From: Shimia_B sp039815465
Lineage (GTDB): Bacteria; Pseudomonadota; Alphaproteobacteria; Rhodobacterales; Rhodobacteraceae
Assembly: GCA_039815465.1 (NCBI GenBank)
Contig: JBCBZG010000001.1
Coordinates: 186,001-250,000 of the forward strand
Direction: 5' to 3'
Length of the DNA stretch: 64,000 bases
Position 1 is the stretch's first letter. Every line of letters starts with the position of its first letter. Below are positions 24,263-33,026 of the stretch, one piece after another. The notes under the pieces were generated by a model. It saw nothing but the letters and a program-made list of their open reading frames with translations. It did no database searches and had not been told where the DNA came from. Position numbers and translations under genes: made by a program.

Positions 24263-25321
24263 TTACGCCGCCCGCGAGCCGTCTGGCGCGAAATAGAGAC
24301 ACCCGCCCGGGTCCATGAAAAACGTGTGGTCCTGCCCCGGGTGGTAGACGTGGGTGCCATGGGCCAACGACACCCAGCTCTGCCCGCCAAAGCTGAAATG
24401 GGCGGAGCTTTCGGACCCGCTGAGTTCGGTGACCCCCACCTCTCCAGACAGCGGCACGGTAGCGTTGCTATTTTCAAAAGGCAGAATGTGGTTTGGACGG
24501 ACCGCAACGGTGTAGGTGCCATCGCGCAGCCCAGATGCGCCGCCCGCGGGCCATTCCACGGGGCCCATCGCAAAGCGGTCGCCGCGCTTTTCCACCGTGG
24601 CGTGGTTGATCGGCGGGTCGGAGAATATCTGCGCGGCCGTAAGCGTCGCAGGTGCGCGGTAGATCTCTGCCGTGGGGCCAAACTGTGCCACGTGGCCGTC
24701 CATCATCAGGGCCGTCCGACCCCTGAGAAGCAGCGCCTCTTCGGGTTCCGAGGTGGCGTAGACCACGACAGCGCCGCGCCCTGCGAAGAGCTCCGGCAGC
24801 ATTTCTCGCAGTTCTTCGCGCAGTTTGTAGTCTAGGTTGGCGAGCGGCTCGTCCAGGAACACCGCCTTACTGTCTTTCGCGATGGCCCGCGCCAGCGCGC
24901 AGCGTTGTTGCTGACCGCCGGAAAGTTCGTGGGGCTTGCGCTGCAGCATCGGTGCCAGCTGCAAGATCGCGGCCGCCTCCTGCACGCGGTCCTCAATCTC
25001 CGACTTGGCCATGCCTGCAACCCGAAGCGGGGAGGCGATGTTGTCGTAGACGCTCATATGCGGGTAGTTCACGAAAAACTGGTGGACGAGGCTGATGCGT
25101 CGCTTTTGCGTGTTCAGCTTGGTGACGTCCTGGCCGTCCATCTCCACCGTGCCAGACGCGATCGGATCGAGCCCGGCCATCATTTTGATCAGTGACGTCT
25201 TACCCGCACCAGTTTCCCCCAAAAGCACATTGAAATGACCGGTTTCGAGCGTCAGCGAGGTGGGCTTGATATGGGTCACCCCACGCACAATTTTCGTGAT
25301 ATCTTTCAGCACTAGCGCCAT
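24263..25321 (-). CDS. glpS: Glycerol-type ABC transporter ATPase GlpS
   Basis: A 352-residue ATPase. Walker A is slightly unusual, GETGAGKTS in place of GPSGCGKS. The signature is normal, LSGGQQQRCALARAI, and Walker B is AVFLDEPLANLD. The H-loop position is also altered: VVYATSEPEEAL has Ser where His is expected, so catalysis may depend on the partner GlpT, which has a normal His but an altered signature. The C-terminal third is a TOBE-type domain. The start is the Met of MALVLKDITKIV; the ribosome binding site is weak. It follows glpV across a gap with two hairpins. Confidence 0.86.
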   Translation of the reverse strand: MALVLKDITKIVRGVTHIKPTSLTLETGHFNVLLGETGAGKTSLIKMMAGLDPIASGTVEMDGQDVTKLNTQKRRISLVHQFFVNYPHMSVYDNIASPLRVAGMAKSEIEDRVQEAAAILQLAPMLQRKPHELSGGQQQRCALARAIAKDSKAVFLDEPLANLDYKLREELREMLPELFAGRGAVVVYATSEPEEALLLRGRTALMMDGHVAQFGPTAEIYRAPATLTAAQIFSDPPINHATVEKRGDRFAMGPVEWPAGGASGLRDGTYTVAVRPNHILPFENSNATVPLSGEVGVTELSGSESSAHFSFGGQSWVSLAHGTHVYHPGQDHTFFMDPGGCLYFAPDGSRAA

Positions 25322-25369
25322 GGAAGTCTCTGTTTTGGAGCCGCGCCGCGCGCGTCGGATTTGGACATA

Positions 25370-25430
25370 GGCTGGGGCCAAGAGGAAAGCCCCAGCCGTG
25401 GTATTGGCCCGCGGGGAAGTCGCGGGCCAA
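25370..25430 (-). other. Two stem-loops between glpV and glpS
   Basis: TTGGCCCGCG (25404-25413) pairs with CGCGGGCCAA (25421-25430), and GGCTGGGGC (25370-25378) pairs with GCCCCAGCC (25389-25397). Both lie directly downstream of the binding-protein gene in the direction of transcription. Such hairpins commonly raise the level of binding protein over permease by shielding the upstream mRNA from decay. Confidence 0.65.
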
Positions 25431-25436
25431 CAGGGA

Positions 25437-27173
25437 TCAGTTGGCGCTCCAGCGGGCGACAAGCTCATCGTAGTTCACGGTCTTGCCTTGCGGCTTCTCG
25501 TTGTCGAGCTTGGGCTTGGCGCCGCCATTGGCGAACCACCAGTCCGCGTCCCGCTCATCATTGAGCCGTGGGCCACAGCCGCCATAGACATTGGCACCCT
25601 CATCCGCGCGCTGCATCCGCGCCATGGTGATGTCCATCTCCTCTGCCAGGCGGTCCATGGCCTCTTGTGGGGTGAACGCGCCAGAGTTGACGTCGCCGAT
25701 CTGCTGCCACCAGATTTGGGCGAGCTTCGGATAGTCAGGCACGTTGACACCCGTGGGCGACCAGCGGACACGGTCCGGCGAGCGGTAGAATTCCACCAGG
25801 CCGCCGAGCTTTGGCGCGCGCTCTGTGAAGCTTTCGTGGTTCACGGAGCTGTCGCGAATGAACGTCAGACCCACATGGGCCTTTTTAACATCCACGGTCT
25901 TTGACGTCACGAACTGGGCGTAGAGCCAGGCCGCTTGCGCGCGCTCAGATGGCGTGGATTTCAGGAACGTCCAGGACCCCACGTCCTGGTAGCCCACCTT
26001 TTGCCCTTCGGTCCAATACGGGCCGTGCGGGCTCGGCGCCATCCGCCACAGCGGGTTGCCATCAGCGTCAACCGTGTTGTTGCCCTCGGACTGGGGTTTG
26101 ACCATGTCCGCGGTAAAGGCGGTGTACCAAAAGATTTGCTGGGCCACGTTGCCTTGGCTGAGCGCTGGCAGCGACTGGTAAAAGTCGAACGACGCCGCAC
26201 CGGGAGGCGCGTAGTTGCGCAGCCACTCGTCCCATTTGCGGATCGCGTAGACCGCTGCTGGGCCGTTGGCCGCGCCACCGCGCGTGACGCTTGCGCCCGC
26301 CGGGTTACACGAGCCCGCTTCCATACGGATGCCCCATTCATCGATGGGCACGCCGTTTGGCTCACCGACCGATCCCGCGCCTGCCATCGACAGCCACGCA
26401 TCCGTCATCCGCCAGCCCAGGTCCGGCGCACGCTTGCCGTAATCCATGTGGCCATAGATGGCCGTGCCGTCGATTTCCTTGACATCGTTGGAGAAGAACT
26501 CCGCGATGTCCTCATAGGCGGACCAGTTTACAGGCACGCCCAGGTCATAGCCGTACTTTTCCTTGAACGCGGCTTGCAGGTCCTCACGGTCAAACCAGTC
26601 CTTGCGGAACCAGTAGAGGTTCGCAAACTGCTGGTCGGGCAGCTGGTAGAGGTCCCCGTCTGGGCCGGTCGTGAACTGAATACCCATGAAGTCATTGAGG
26701 TCGAGCGTCGGCGACGTCGTGTCAGCCCAGTCCCCAGCCATCATGTCCGTCAGGTTGTAAGCAAGCTGAAGACGGGAGTGCGTGCCGATCAGGTCAGAGT
26801 CGTTCACATACCCGTCGTACAGGTTCCGCTGGGTCTGCATCTGCGTCTGCACAGCCTGCACAACCTCGCCTTCGCCCAGGATCTGGTGGTTCACCTTGAT
26901 GCCGGTGATGTCCTCGAACGCCTTGGTCAGAACTTCGGCCTCGTAGCCGTGGGTCGGAATGCCTTCAGACAGGACGTTGATTTCCATCCCGCTGAACGGC
27001 GCCGCGGCGTCGATGAACCATTGCATCTCCGACAGCTGTTCGTCTTTCGTCAGCGATGATGGCTGGAACTCACTATCGATCCAGCGCTTTGCCGCCGCTT
27101 CATCCGCATAAAGCGGGGTCGTACCCGCAATCACGGCAGACACCGCAACTGCGGAGAGAAGATACTTTCGCAT
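25437..27173 (-). CDS. glpV: Glycerol-type ABC transporter substrate-binding protein GlpV
   Basis: A 578-residue periplasmic binding protein, much longer than the usual 400-450 of sugar-binding proteins and in the range expected of GlpV. The signal peptide is MRKYLLSAVAVSAVIAGTTPLYAD. The mature protein starts EAAAKRWIDSEFQPSSLT and contains WYTAFTADMVKPQSEGNN and YGGCGPRLNDERDADWW near the end. The ATG at 27173 follows GGGAGG. It is the first gene of glpV-S-T-P-Q-DUF2160. No glycerol kinase or glycerol-3-phosphate dehydrogenase gene is in the window. Glycerol is inferred from the family; other polyols are possible. Confidence 0.87.
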   Translation of the reverse strand: MRKYLLSAVAVSAVIAGTTPLYADEAAAKRWIDSEFQPSSLTKDEQLSEMQWFIDAAAPFSGMEINVLSEGIPTHGYEAEVLTKAFEDITGIKVNHQILGEGEVVQAVQTQMQTQRNLYDGYVNDSDLIGTHSRLQLAYNLTDMMAGDWADTTSPTLDLNDFMGIQFTTGPDGDLYQLPDQQFANLYWFRKDWFDREDLQAAFKEKYGYDLGVPVNWSAYEDIAEFFSNDVKEIDGTAIYGHMDYGKRAPDLGWRMTDAWLSMAGAGSVGEPNGVPIDEWGIRMEAGSCNPAGASVTRGGAANGPAAVYAIRKWDEWLRNYAPPGAASFDFYQSLPALSQGNVAQQIFWYTAFTADMVKPQSEGNNTVDADGNPLWRMAPSPHGPYWTEGQKVGYQDVGSWTFLKSTPSERAQAAWLYAQFVTSKTVDVKKAHVGLTFIRDSSVNHESFTERAPKLGGLVEFYRSPDRVRWSPTGVNVPDYPKLAQIWWQQIGDVNSGAFTPQEAMDRLAEEMDITMARMQRADEGANVYGGCGPRLNDERDADWWFANGGAKPKLDNEKPQGKTVNYDELVARWSAN

Positions 27174-27247
27174 CTTGTCCTCCCATTTTTTTGATGGGCG
27201 CTTTTTCGCCCTCCACAAGAAGTGTCAGACGGAACAGGATGCGTCAA

Positions 27248-27284
27248 CTAAAAAATTAGTAGATGTTTTTCTTTGGAAAAACAT
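27248..27284 (-). promoter_or_regulatory. Hairpin and BlaI-box-like motif between blaR1 and glpV
   Basis: ATGTTTTT (27263-27270) and AAAAACAT (27277-27284) form a hairpin 12 bases past the blaR1 stop. Next to it is CTAAAAAATTAGTAG (27248-27262), which matches 13 of 15 bases of the motif over the blaI promoter at 28813-28827. On the minus strand the hairpin is followed by a run of T, so this may simply be the blaR1 terminator. It may also be the operator and -10 region of glpV. Confidence 0.45.
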
Positions 27285-27295
27285 GGCACTAAAGC

Positions 27296-28408
27296 CTACC
27301 AGCTGCGCTGAGCCAAGGTGTTGAGCTCGTTGATCCGTTCCAGATTCACGACGGTGGAGAGCATGATCCGCTCATGGCTCCAGTCACCAGAGGCCCCCAC
27401 CGACATCGCCACAAACAAGATCAACGCCGCGAGCGTCAGCGATGCACTGGCGGCAATCAGCCGTCCCTCGCGCAGCGGCGCATTCACGTCCGCGGCGATC
27501 TCCTCGATCCGGGATTTGAGCATGCTCTTGCGCGACATCCAGGGCAACGTGCGCCCTACAAGCGACACGCCAAAGGCGCTCGGCCCGCGCTGGGACGAGC
27601 TCCCATAGGTGCGCGCAATCGTCAAAAGCCGCAGCGAATACTCTCGCGCGGCCATCCGTTCGCGCGCCAAGAACGCCCGGTCACAGGCCAGCTCCGCCAG
27701 GTTGCGTACCCGTCCAGCGATGAACCAGTAACCCGGGTTCAGGATCAAGAACGGCGACACGACAGACAGCATGATTTCGGCATCCACATCGCCCTGACGG
27801 ATGTGCTGAAACTCATGGCCCAAATACATATGCAGCGCATCGACATCGTCGCAGACCTTGGCCGGCAGAACGACGATGTATTTCGATAGCCCGCGGGTCG
27901 AAAATGGCACCTGCGCGATGGGAGAGACCACGACCCGCACTTGCGCACTGTCCTTAAGCACACAGCCCGCCGCGATGGCGCGCCGAATACGCACGAGGTT
28001 CACAACGAGGTAGAGCGACCGCGATATGGCAAAGGCGCCAAACACCCCCAGCACCGCGACCGCGACCCAGCTCGACCCCCGCGCCAACTCGTCGACCATC
28101 GCCCGCGGCAGATCCACCACGGCCTGCATTTCACTCGCGGATATCCCGCCGATATTGCCTTTGAGGTACTGCGCCAACACGGCATCGACCGCGTTTATAT
28201 TGGCCCCAAGCGGCGCAATTAGCGGCATTAAAGCAAGCACGGCGCACACGCTACCACAGGCTACAAGACTGAGCCGTCGTCGTGTTAAGAAGTGTCGGCG
28301 ACTTCCCGTCGCTGCAAACAAAAGCTCAAAAGCGGCAAAAACCATCGCGGCCAACAGGACCAATGCGTGGACCCAGACCGCCCCCCCTACGATGTCATGA
28401 GCTGTCAT
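27296..28408 (-). CDS. BlaR1/MecR1-like M56 family metallopeptidase
   Basis: A 370-residue membrane protein of peptidase family M56. Four or so membrane helices frame a cytoplasmic protease with zinc motif HEFQHIRQGD around residue 199 and the third-ligand segment ELACDRAFLARE. In BlaR1/MecR1 the protease cleaves the partner repressor when a sensor domain detects a beta-lactam. Here the C-terminus is short (about 50 residues after the last helix), with no penicillin-binding sensor domain, so the signal is something else. It overlaps blaI by 14 bases. No beta-lactamase gene is nearby. Confidence 0.82.
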   Translation of the reverse strand: MTAHDIVGGAVWVHALVLLAAMVFAAFELLFAATGSRRHFLTRRRLSLVACGSVCAVLALMPLIAPLGANINAVDAVLAQYLKGNIGGISASEMQAVVDLPRAMVDELARGSSWVAVAVLGVFGAFAISRSLYLVVNLVRIRRAIAAGCVLKDSAQVRVVVSPIAQVPFSTRGLSKYIVVLPAKVCDDVDALHMYLGHEFQHIRQGDVDAEIMLSVVSPFLILNPGYWFIAGRVRNLAELACDRAFLARERMAAREYSLRLLTIARTYGSSSQRGPSAFGVSLVGRTLPWMSRKSMLKSRIEEIAADVNAPLREGRLIAASASLTLAALILFVAMSVGASGDWSHERIMLSTVVNLERINELNTLAQRSW

Positions 28409-28790
28409 CCTGGTTGATCCTCGTATCTATGATCTGTTTTATTTCTCGGATCATTTCATCGGTCAGTTCACCGTCATCCACCAACCGCGCCACAAGCGCC
28501 GTTGGTGTTCCTCCAAACAGTGAATCCGACAGGTTGCGAAGCGAACGACCTTCATAGTCGCTCTTGGCAACCGCGGGCTGGTAGACCAGCACACGGTCCT
28601 TTTGCTCTGCCGTCACATACCCCTTCTTAGCGAGGATTTTCATCATCGTTGCGACTGACGTGTAGGCACGGGTCGTCCCGTCCGAGAGCGCAGCCATTAT
28701 GTCGCGCACTGTCCCCGCCTGAAGGGTCCAGAGCGCTTTCATAAGCTCAAGCTCAACGTCGGTGAGTAATTCTGTTCTGCGACGCGCCAC
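28395..28790 (-). CDS. BlaI/MecI/CopY-family transcriptional repressor
   Basis: A 131-residue winged-helix repressor. The reader region is LTDVELELMKALWTLQAGTVRDIMAALSD followed by AYTSVATMMKILAKKGYVTAE, as in BlaI/MecI. The C-terminal helices (NLSDSLFGGTPTALVARLVDDGELTDEMIREI) form the dimer domain where M56 partners cut. The start is GTG with AAGGA six bases upstream. The TTGACA/TACTAA promoter at 28821-28848 overlaps a CTAA-N4-TTAG dyad, so autorepression is likely. It forms a regulator/protease pair with the following M56 gene. Confidence 0.88.
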   Translation of the reverse strand: MARRRTELLTDVELELMKALWTLQAGTVRDIMAALSDGTTRAYTSVATMMKILAKKGYVTAEQKDRVLVYQPAVAKSDYEGRSLRNLSDSLFGGTPTALVARLVDDGELTDEMIREIKQIIDTRINQDDSS

Positions 28791-28812
28791 GTGGTGTCCT
28801 TACGAAGTCAAT

Positions 28813-28848
28813 CTAACGAATTAGTAGCGCAGACGAGCGTTTTGTCAA
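28813..28848 (-). promoter_or_regulatory. blaI promoter with overlapping dyad operator
   Basis: On the minus strand TTGACA (28848-28843) and TACTAA (28826-28821) are separated by 16 bases, a strong sigma-70 promoter. CTAATTCGTTAG (28824-28813), a CTAA-N4-TTAG dyad, overlaps the -10 box. The blaI GTG lies 23 bases further downstream. Confidence 0.7.
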
Positions 28849-29031
28849 AGCTCTGTGATGCACCTCCCAATCGTTTGAAAGTTTTGCGGGTCGTTGAAGC
28901 TGCGCCTCGTATCGCGGGTTGTGAGCAACGCAAGACCGCCGTGAAGTACCAGTCCGGAGTATTTCCGCGCAGCACCTGACAGTCATGTGCTCCGTTTTCT
29001 CTTTCAGCGAAAGACCTAGTGGCGAGGCTCA

Positions 29032-29943
29032 TCAAGGTCTCAGGTCGGCCTTCTCGGCACGGGCGCCGGGGTGCGCTAGGACGAGGCGGGCGATGCGTTG
29101 GCCCTCGGCGACGCAGGTGGCGGGGGGATGTCCGGCGAGATGGGCGCAGAGATATCCCGCGTTGAACGCGTCGCCTGCGCCCGTTGTGTCAACGACATTG
29201 GGCGCGGGCGGGGTGGGCAGTGTTTGCCGGTCTCCTGCGACGGATATGGCGACGGAGCCGCCGCCGTCTTTGACCACCACCGCGCGCCCTGCCCGTTCGA
29301 GGCGTGCGAGGATATCGCCCGCGCTGCAGGCGCCCCAGAGCGCTTGAGCGTCTTCCACCCCGGGCAGCAGAATATCCGCGAGGTCGAGGAATGCCGGGAG
29401 CGTCTCGCGCGGCTCTTGGGCGGTCGACCACAAAGCCGGGCGGACATTGGGGTCAAATGAGATCTGGGAACCCGCGCTCTGTGCGGTCTTAAGCGCATCG
29501 AGCAGCGTGATCCGCGCCTTAGGCGGGAGGATGGCGACCGTGATGCCCGACAGATGGATCAGGTCGGCGCCATTTAGAGCCCGCGCCAAGACGTCCGGGG
29601 CGTCGGCCAGGCCTCGCGCGGCGGAGGAGCTGCGCCAGTAGTGGAACGACCGCTCCGCCCCATCGAGGGCGATCATGTAAAGCCCCATACTCCGCGCGGG
29701 GTCTTCGCTGACGACGCTTGTTTCGAGCCCGTCCTGCGCCAGTTCCGCACAGAACGCCTCAGAGAGGCTGTCGCGGCCCACCCGGGTGACAAAGCCCACG
29801 CGCGCGGACGCACCCAATAGCTGGGCCATGTGCCAAGCGGTATTGAACGTGTCACCGGCAAAACCGCGTTTGTAAGTGCCGTCCGGCAAAGGCGCGAGTT
29901 CGACCATCGCCTCTCCCACGCACAGAACGCGGGGGGGTGTCAT
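29032..29943 (-). CDS. PfkB-family sugar kinase, KDG kinase-like
   Basis: A 303-residue ribokinase/PfkB-family kinase. GFAGDTFNTAWHMAQLLG near residue 28, GLYMIALDGAERSFHYWR near 86 and the ATP/anion-hole motif DTTGAGDAFNAGY near 247 are visible. The middle segment resembles 2-dehydro-3-deoxygluconate kinases, which make KDPG for the Entner-Doudoroff pathway. It is the last gene of the long minus-strand operon and overlaps the flavoprotein gene by four bases. No KDPG aldolase follows. Another ketose or keto-acid substrate is possible. Confidence 0.82.
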   Translation of the reverse strand: MTPPRVLCVGEAMVELAPLPDGTYKRGFAGDTFNTAWHMAQLLGASARVGFVTRVGRDSLSEAFCAELAQDGLETSVVSEDPARSMGLYMIALDGAERSFHYWRSSSAARGLADAPDVLARALNGADLIHLSGITVAILPPKARITLLDALKTAQSAGSQISFDPNVRPALWSTAQEPRETLPAFLDLADILLPGVEDAQALWGACSAGDILARLERAGRAVVVKDGGGSVAISVAGDRQTLPTPPAPNVVDTTGAGDAFNAGYLCAHLAGHPPATCVAEGQRIARLVLAHPGARAEKADLRP

Positions 29944-32009
29944 GGGCGGCCCTCGTCATAGATGGCGCCGGTGAGCCAGGCGGGCCAATCACGCTCGAAA
30001 AAGGTCTTGTTGGTTTCGTCAAAGGCGTGGTTGGGGCGCGTGCTGACGGCCATGGCGTCACCGTCATAGCGAACAAGGATTTGCTCGTCGGTGAAATCGG
30101 TCGTCTCTGCGCGGAAGCGGTACGGCTCAACCGGGCCATGACGGCCCTCGGGCACGGCCGCACCTTGGGCGTCGCAAATGGCGCGGGCGCCGCGGCTGCC
30201 GCCACCTTGGGCGATGTAGTGATCAAGCGCGGCCAGGACGGCCTCGGACGCGAGCGCCATCTGCCGCCATTGAAGCGCGCGCGCCAGCTGGTTGCCGCGT
30301 GGCGGCGCAAGGCCTTGGGACGCGATGGCGTGGTTGAGCGCCTGCGCTGCGGTCCGCGCTTCGGTGACGGATTTAGGGTCACAAAACGGCCCAGCGTGGT
30401 CGCTCATGCGGGCCTGGATCGCGGCTTGGAGCGTGGGCACGGTGTGGGGGCTGTCGGGGCGCAGCAGCTTTTCTAACCGCTGGATCGCGGCACCAACGAG
30501 GGCGGTGCCGGGTTCGGGCTCCACTTGCTCTGCGTGTGTCGCCCGCGTTGCGATATGTTCGGCAGCGCGGGTGCCAAAAACTTGGCCTGCGTTGAGGGCG
30601 GCACCGCCCGGGCGTGTGACACCGTGGGTGCCTGCGGCCTCCCCCACGGCATAAATGCCCGGGACGGAGCTTTGGCCCCACGTATCGACAGCAACGCCGC
30701 CGTTCATGTGCTGATTGTTGACCGCAAATTCGAGCGGCTCGGCGGCGATGTCGAGCTTGTAGCGGCGGTATAGTTCGATCGCGAGCGGGTTCATGTGGCG
30801 CAGGCGGTCGATGGGGGTGGCTTGGGTTGCGCCCGCCGTGCCGAGGTAGGTGGCCACGTCATTGTCGAGCCGCTCCAGGCTAAAGGCCTGATCGATCGGC
30901 TCCGGGTTGCGGTTGAAATCCATAAAGACGCGACGCCCCTTGGCGCTTTCGCGGAAAATCCCGAGATCGACGAGGCTTGATCCATGGTCGAGCATCCGCG
31001 CGGCGTGGAACGGCCACTGGTAGCCCTTACGAAAGATGTTGGAGGCCATTTCCTGGGTGGTGCGGTAGTAGTCGGCGAGGAAATGATGTTCCTTGCCGTC
31101 CGTATCCACAGAATAAATGTGTGGCATGGACTGCACATAGGTACCGGACAGGTTCCAGGGAAAGCCTTCGCGCCGCGTGCCGATCCCGAACTGGCTTTCG
31201 GTGAGGTTCACAAGCTCCACCCCCGCCTCCAACGCGAGACCGAGCGAGCCAAAGCAGCCATTGGGAAAGACGCTGTCGCGGTAAAGTTCGCCCGGCCCGC
31301 CCGCGGCGAGCACCAGCGTCGGCGTTCGGAAAAAGAGGAGCCCGTGGGGGTTCTGCGCGCTTTGGTCCCGCGTGCGGATCGCGAGGAGCCCGCGGACGCG
31401 CCCGTCCGCGTCGCGCAGGATTTCGGTCGCGGTGGTTTGGTTAAAGAACCGCACGCGCAGGCGCAGCGCCTCCTCCGCCAGGACTTTGACCATAAGGCGC
31501 GATGTGCGGGGGCCACAGCTTGTGGCGCGGCCCACCTCGTCGTGGTCGGTTTGATAGCGCAGCGTGCCGCCAAGCGGGTCCTGGGGCAGCGGCAGGCCCA
31601 GGTATTGTAGGGAGGCCATGGCGCGGGTGGATCCCACGGCCTCGATATACGCGGTGTCGGCGTCCATGGCGCCGCCCGCGCGGATGGCGCGGGCCATATC
31701 CTTGAAATTGTCGCCTTGGTCGGCGGTGTTGGCGGTGTGGAGCGTTTGCTTGTCCGAGCCCGAACAGGCGGAGGTCCCGCCCCAGGCCGATTGCGACAAG
31801 ATCACGACATCGACGCCGCTGCGGTGCGCCTCCACCGCAGCGCGCAAGCCCGCGGCGCCGCTGCCCACCACGGCGGTTTGCGCGTCGATAACGGGAATAC
31901 GCTGGCCCATGACGTCGATATGGCCGTCAGCGTCGGGCGCAGGGCCCAGTTTTGGCATGGCCACGTCAGTGAGGCGGTCGAGGATATCCTGGGGCACAGG
32001 GTGGGGCAC
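29940..32009 (-). CDS. FrdA/SdhA-like FAD-dependent oxidoreductase, stand-alone
   Basis: A 689-residue flavoprotein of the succinate dehydrogenase/fumarate reductase/aspartate oxidase family. The dinucleotide motif is AVVGSGAAGLRAAVEA near residue 46. AWGGTSACSGSDKQT replaces the usual H-T-x-A-A-G-G loop of true SdhA, and the C-terminal FAD segment is NNQHMNGGVAVDTWG...GIYAVGEAAGTHGVTRPGG. No iron-sulfur or membrane-anchor subunit is adjacent, so it is not a respiratory complex by itself. The start is a GTG with GGAG ten bases upstream. It lies between the LacI and kinase genes, and probably oxidises an intermediate of the pathway. Confidence 0.82.
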   Translation of the reverse strand: MPHPVPQDILDRLTDVAMPKLGPAPDADGHIDVMGQRIPVIDAQTAVVGSGAAGLRAAVEAHRSGVDVVILSQSAWGGTSACSGSDKQTLHTANTADQGDNFKDMARAIRAGGAMDADTAYIEAVGSTRAMASLQYLGLPLPQDPLGGTLRYQTDHDEVGRATSCGPRTSRLMVKVLAEEALRLRVRFFNQTTATEILRDADGRVRGLLAIRTRDQSAQNPHGLLFFRTPTLVLAAGGPGELYRDSVFPNGCFGSLGLALEAGVELVNLTESQFGIGTRREGFPWNLSGTYVQSMPHIYSVDTDGKEHHFLADYYRTTQEMASNIFRKGYQWPFHAARMLDHGSSLVDLGIFRESAKGRRVFMDFNRNPEPIDQAFSLERLDNDVATYLGTAGATQATPIDRLRHMNPLAIELYRRYKLDIAAEPLEFAVNNQHMNGGVAVDTWGQSSVPGIYAVGEAAGTHGVTRPGGAALNAGQVFGTRAAEHIATRATHAEQVEPEPGTALVGAAIQRLEKLLRPDSPHTVPTLQAAIQARMSDHAGPFCDPKSVTEARTAAQALNHAIASQGLAPPRGNQLARALQWRQMALASEAVLAALDHYIAQGGGSRGARAICDAQGAAVPEGRHGPVEPYRFRAETTDFTDEQILVRYDGDAMAVSTRPNHAFDETNKTFFERDWPAWLTGAIYDEGRP

Positions 32010-32027
32010 GGCAACATTGCTCCAAGT

Positions 32028-33023
32028 TTAGGGTGCGGATGAGGCGCGCTGGGTCAGCGACACGGGGCTGAGCCATTCGGGGCGCGGGGCGGTCCCGTCT
32101 TCGATCCAGCGCAGGAGCGTTCGGGCAATCTCCGTGCCGAAGCTGGCGATGTCGCATCGTACAGACGACAGGGGCGGCCAAGCGTGGGCGCATTCTTCGA
32201 TATCGTCGAAGCCCACCACGCGCAGCCCGTCTGCGCCCACAGGGCGGCCGATCTTGTGACACCCCGACAAAAGCCCGAGCGCCACGAGGTCGTTGAAGCA
32301 GACCACGCCGTCGACATCGCCCAAACGCGCCGCCATGGCCTGGCCAAAGTCGCGGGTGCTGCGGCCTGTGAAGACCCGCTCGCGCAACCCTGCCTCCGCG
32401 AGCACATCGCGGTAGCCTTGCATACGGCGCGCGGTGACGGATGCGCCGTCGAGCCCGCCGACAAATGCGATCCGCCGCGCGCCGGTGTCCAGTAGATGCT
32501 GGGTGGCGCGGCGGCTGCCCTCCTGAAAGTCGGGGGAGGCATAGGGAAAGAGCTCTGTGCGGTCTTCGACGCGGCGCAGGACCTGCATGGTGGGGATGCC
32601 CGCACGCGCGATGGCGTCAAACCCGCCGCAGCCGCTGCCATAGGCGGGCGAGATGATGATCCCCGCCACGCCATGTTCGATCATAGCGCTGATGACCTGT
32701 TCTTGCGTCTGCGTTGTCTCATTGGTGTTGGCCATGACCGCTGCAAACCCCTGGGACGACAGGGTTTCCTGCACAGAGGTGGCGAATTCAGCAAAGAACG
32801 GGTTGCGCAGATCGTTGATCACGAGCCCGACAAGTCCGGTCGTCGCAGACCGCAGCGTCGCCGCAGCGCGGTTGTAGACATAGCCAATGGCGGCCATGGA
32901 GGCGCGCACCTGGTCGCGGGTTTCTTGCCGCACGGTTGGGCTGTTTTGCAGCACGAGGCTCACCGTCGATTTCGACACGCCCGAATGGCGCGCGACGTCG
33001 ATGATGGTGGGGCGGCGTTCCAT
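32028..33023 (-). CDS. LacI-family transcriptional regulator
   Basis: A 331-residue regulator. The helix-turn-helix and hinge are IIDVARHSGVSKSTVSLVLQ and TVRQETRDQVRASMAAIGYVYN, followed by a periplasmic-binding-type effector domain (GLVGLVINDLRNPFFAEF, FVGGLDGASVTARRMQGY, RVVGFDDIEECAHAW). It should bind palindromes with a central CG; two TGGAACGTTCCA sites lie at the head of this same operon, 14 kb upstream. It starts three bases after the Dabb stop, so it is within the operon it probably controls. The inducer is unknown. Confidence 0.92.
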   Translation of the reverse strand: MERRPTIIDVARHSGVSKSTVSLVLQNSPTVRQETRDQVRASMAAIGYVYNRAAATLRSATTGLVGLVINDLRNPFFAEFATSVQETLSSQGFAAVMANTNETTQTQEQVISAMIEHGVAGIIISPAYGSGCGGFDAIARAGIPTMQVLRRVEDRTELFPYASPDFQEGSRRATQHLLDTGARRIAFVGGLDGASVTARRMQGYRDVLAEAGLRERVFTGRSTRDFGQAMAARLGDVDGVVCFNDLVALGLLSGCHKIGRPVGADGLRVVGFDDIEECAHAWPPLSSVRCDIASFGTEIARTLLRWIEDGTAPRPEWLSPVSLTQRASSAP

Positions 33024-33026
33024 AAA

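Noticed and set aside
28806..28810. TTGAC next to the blaI dyad as a -35 box
   Set aside because: It is too close to the GTG start (19 bases) to be a -35; the TTGACA at 28843-28848 with TACTAA fits much better.
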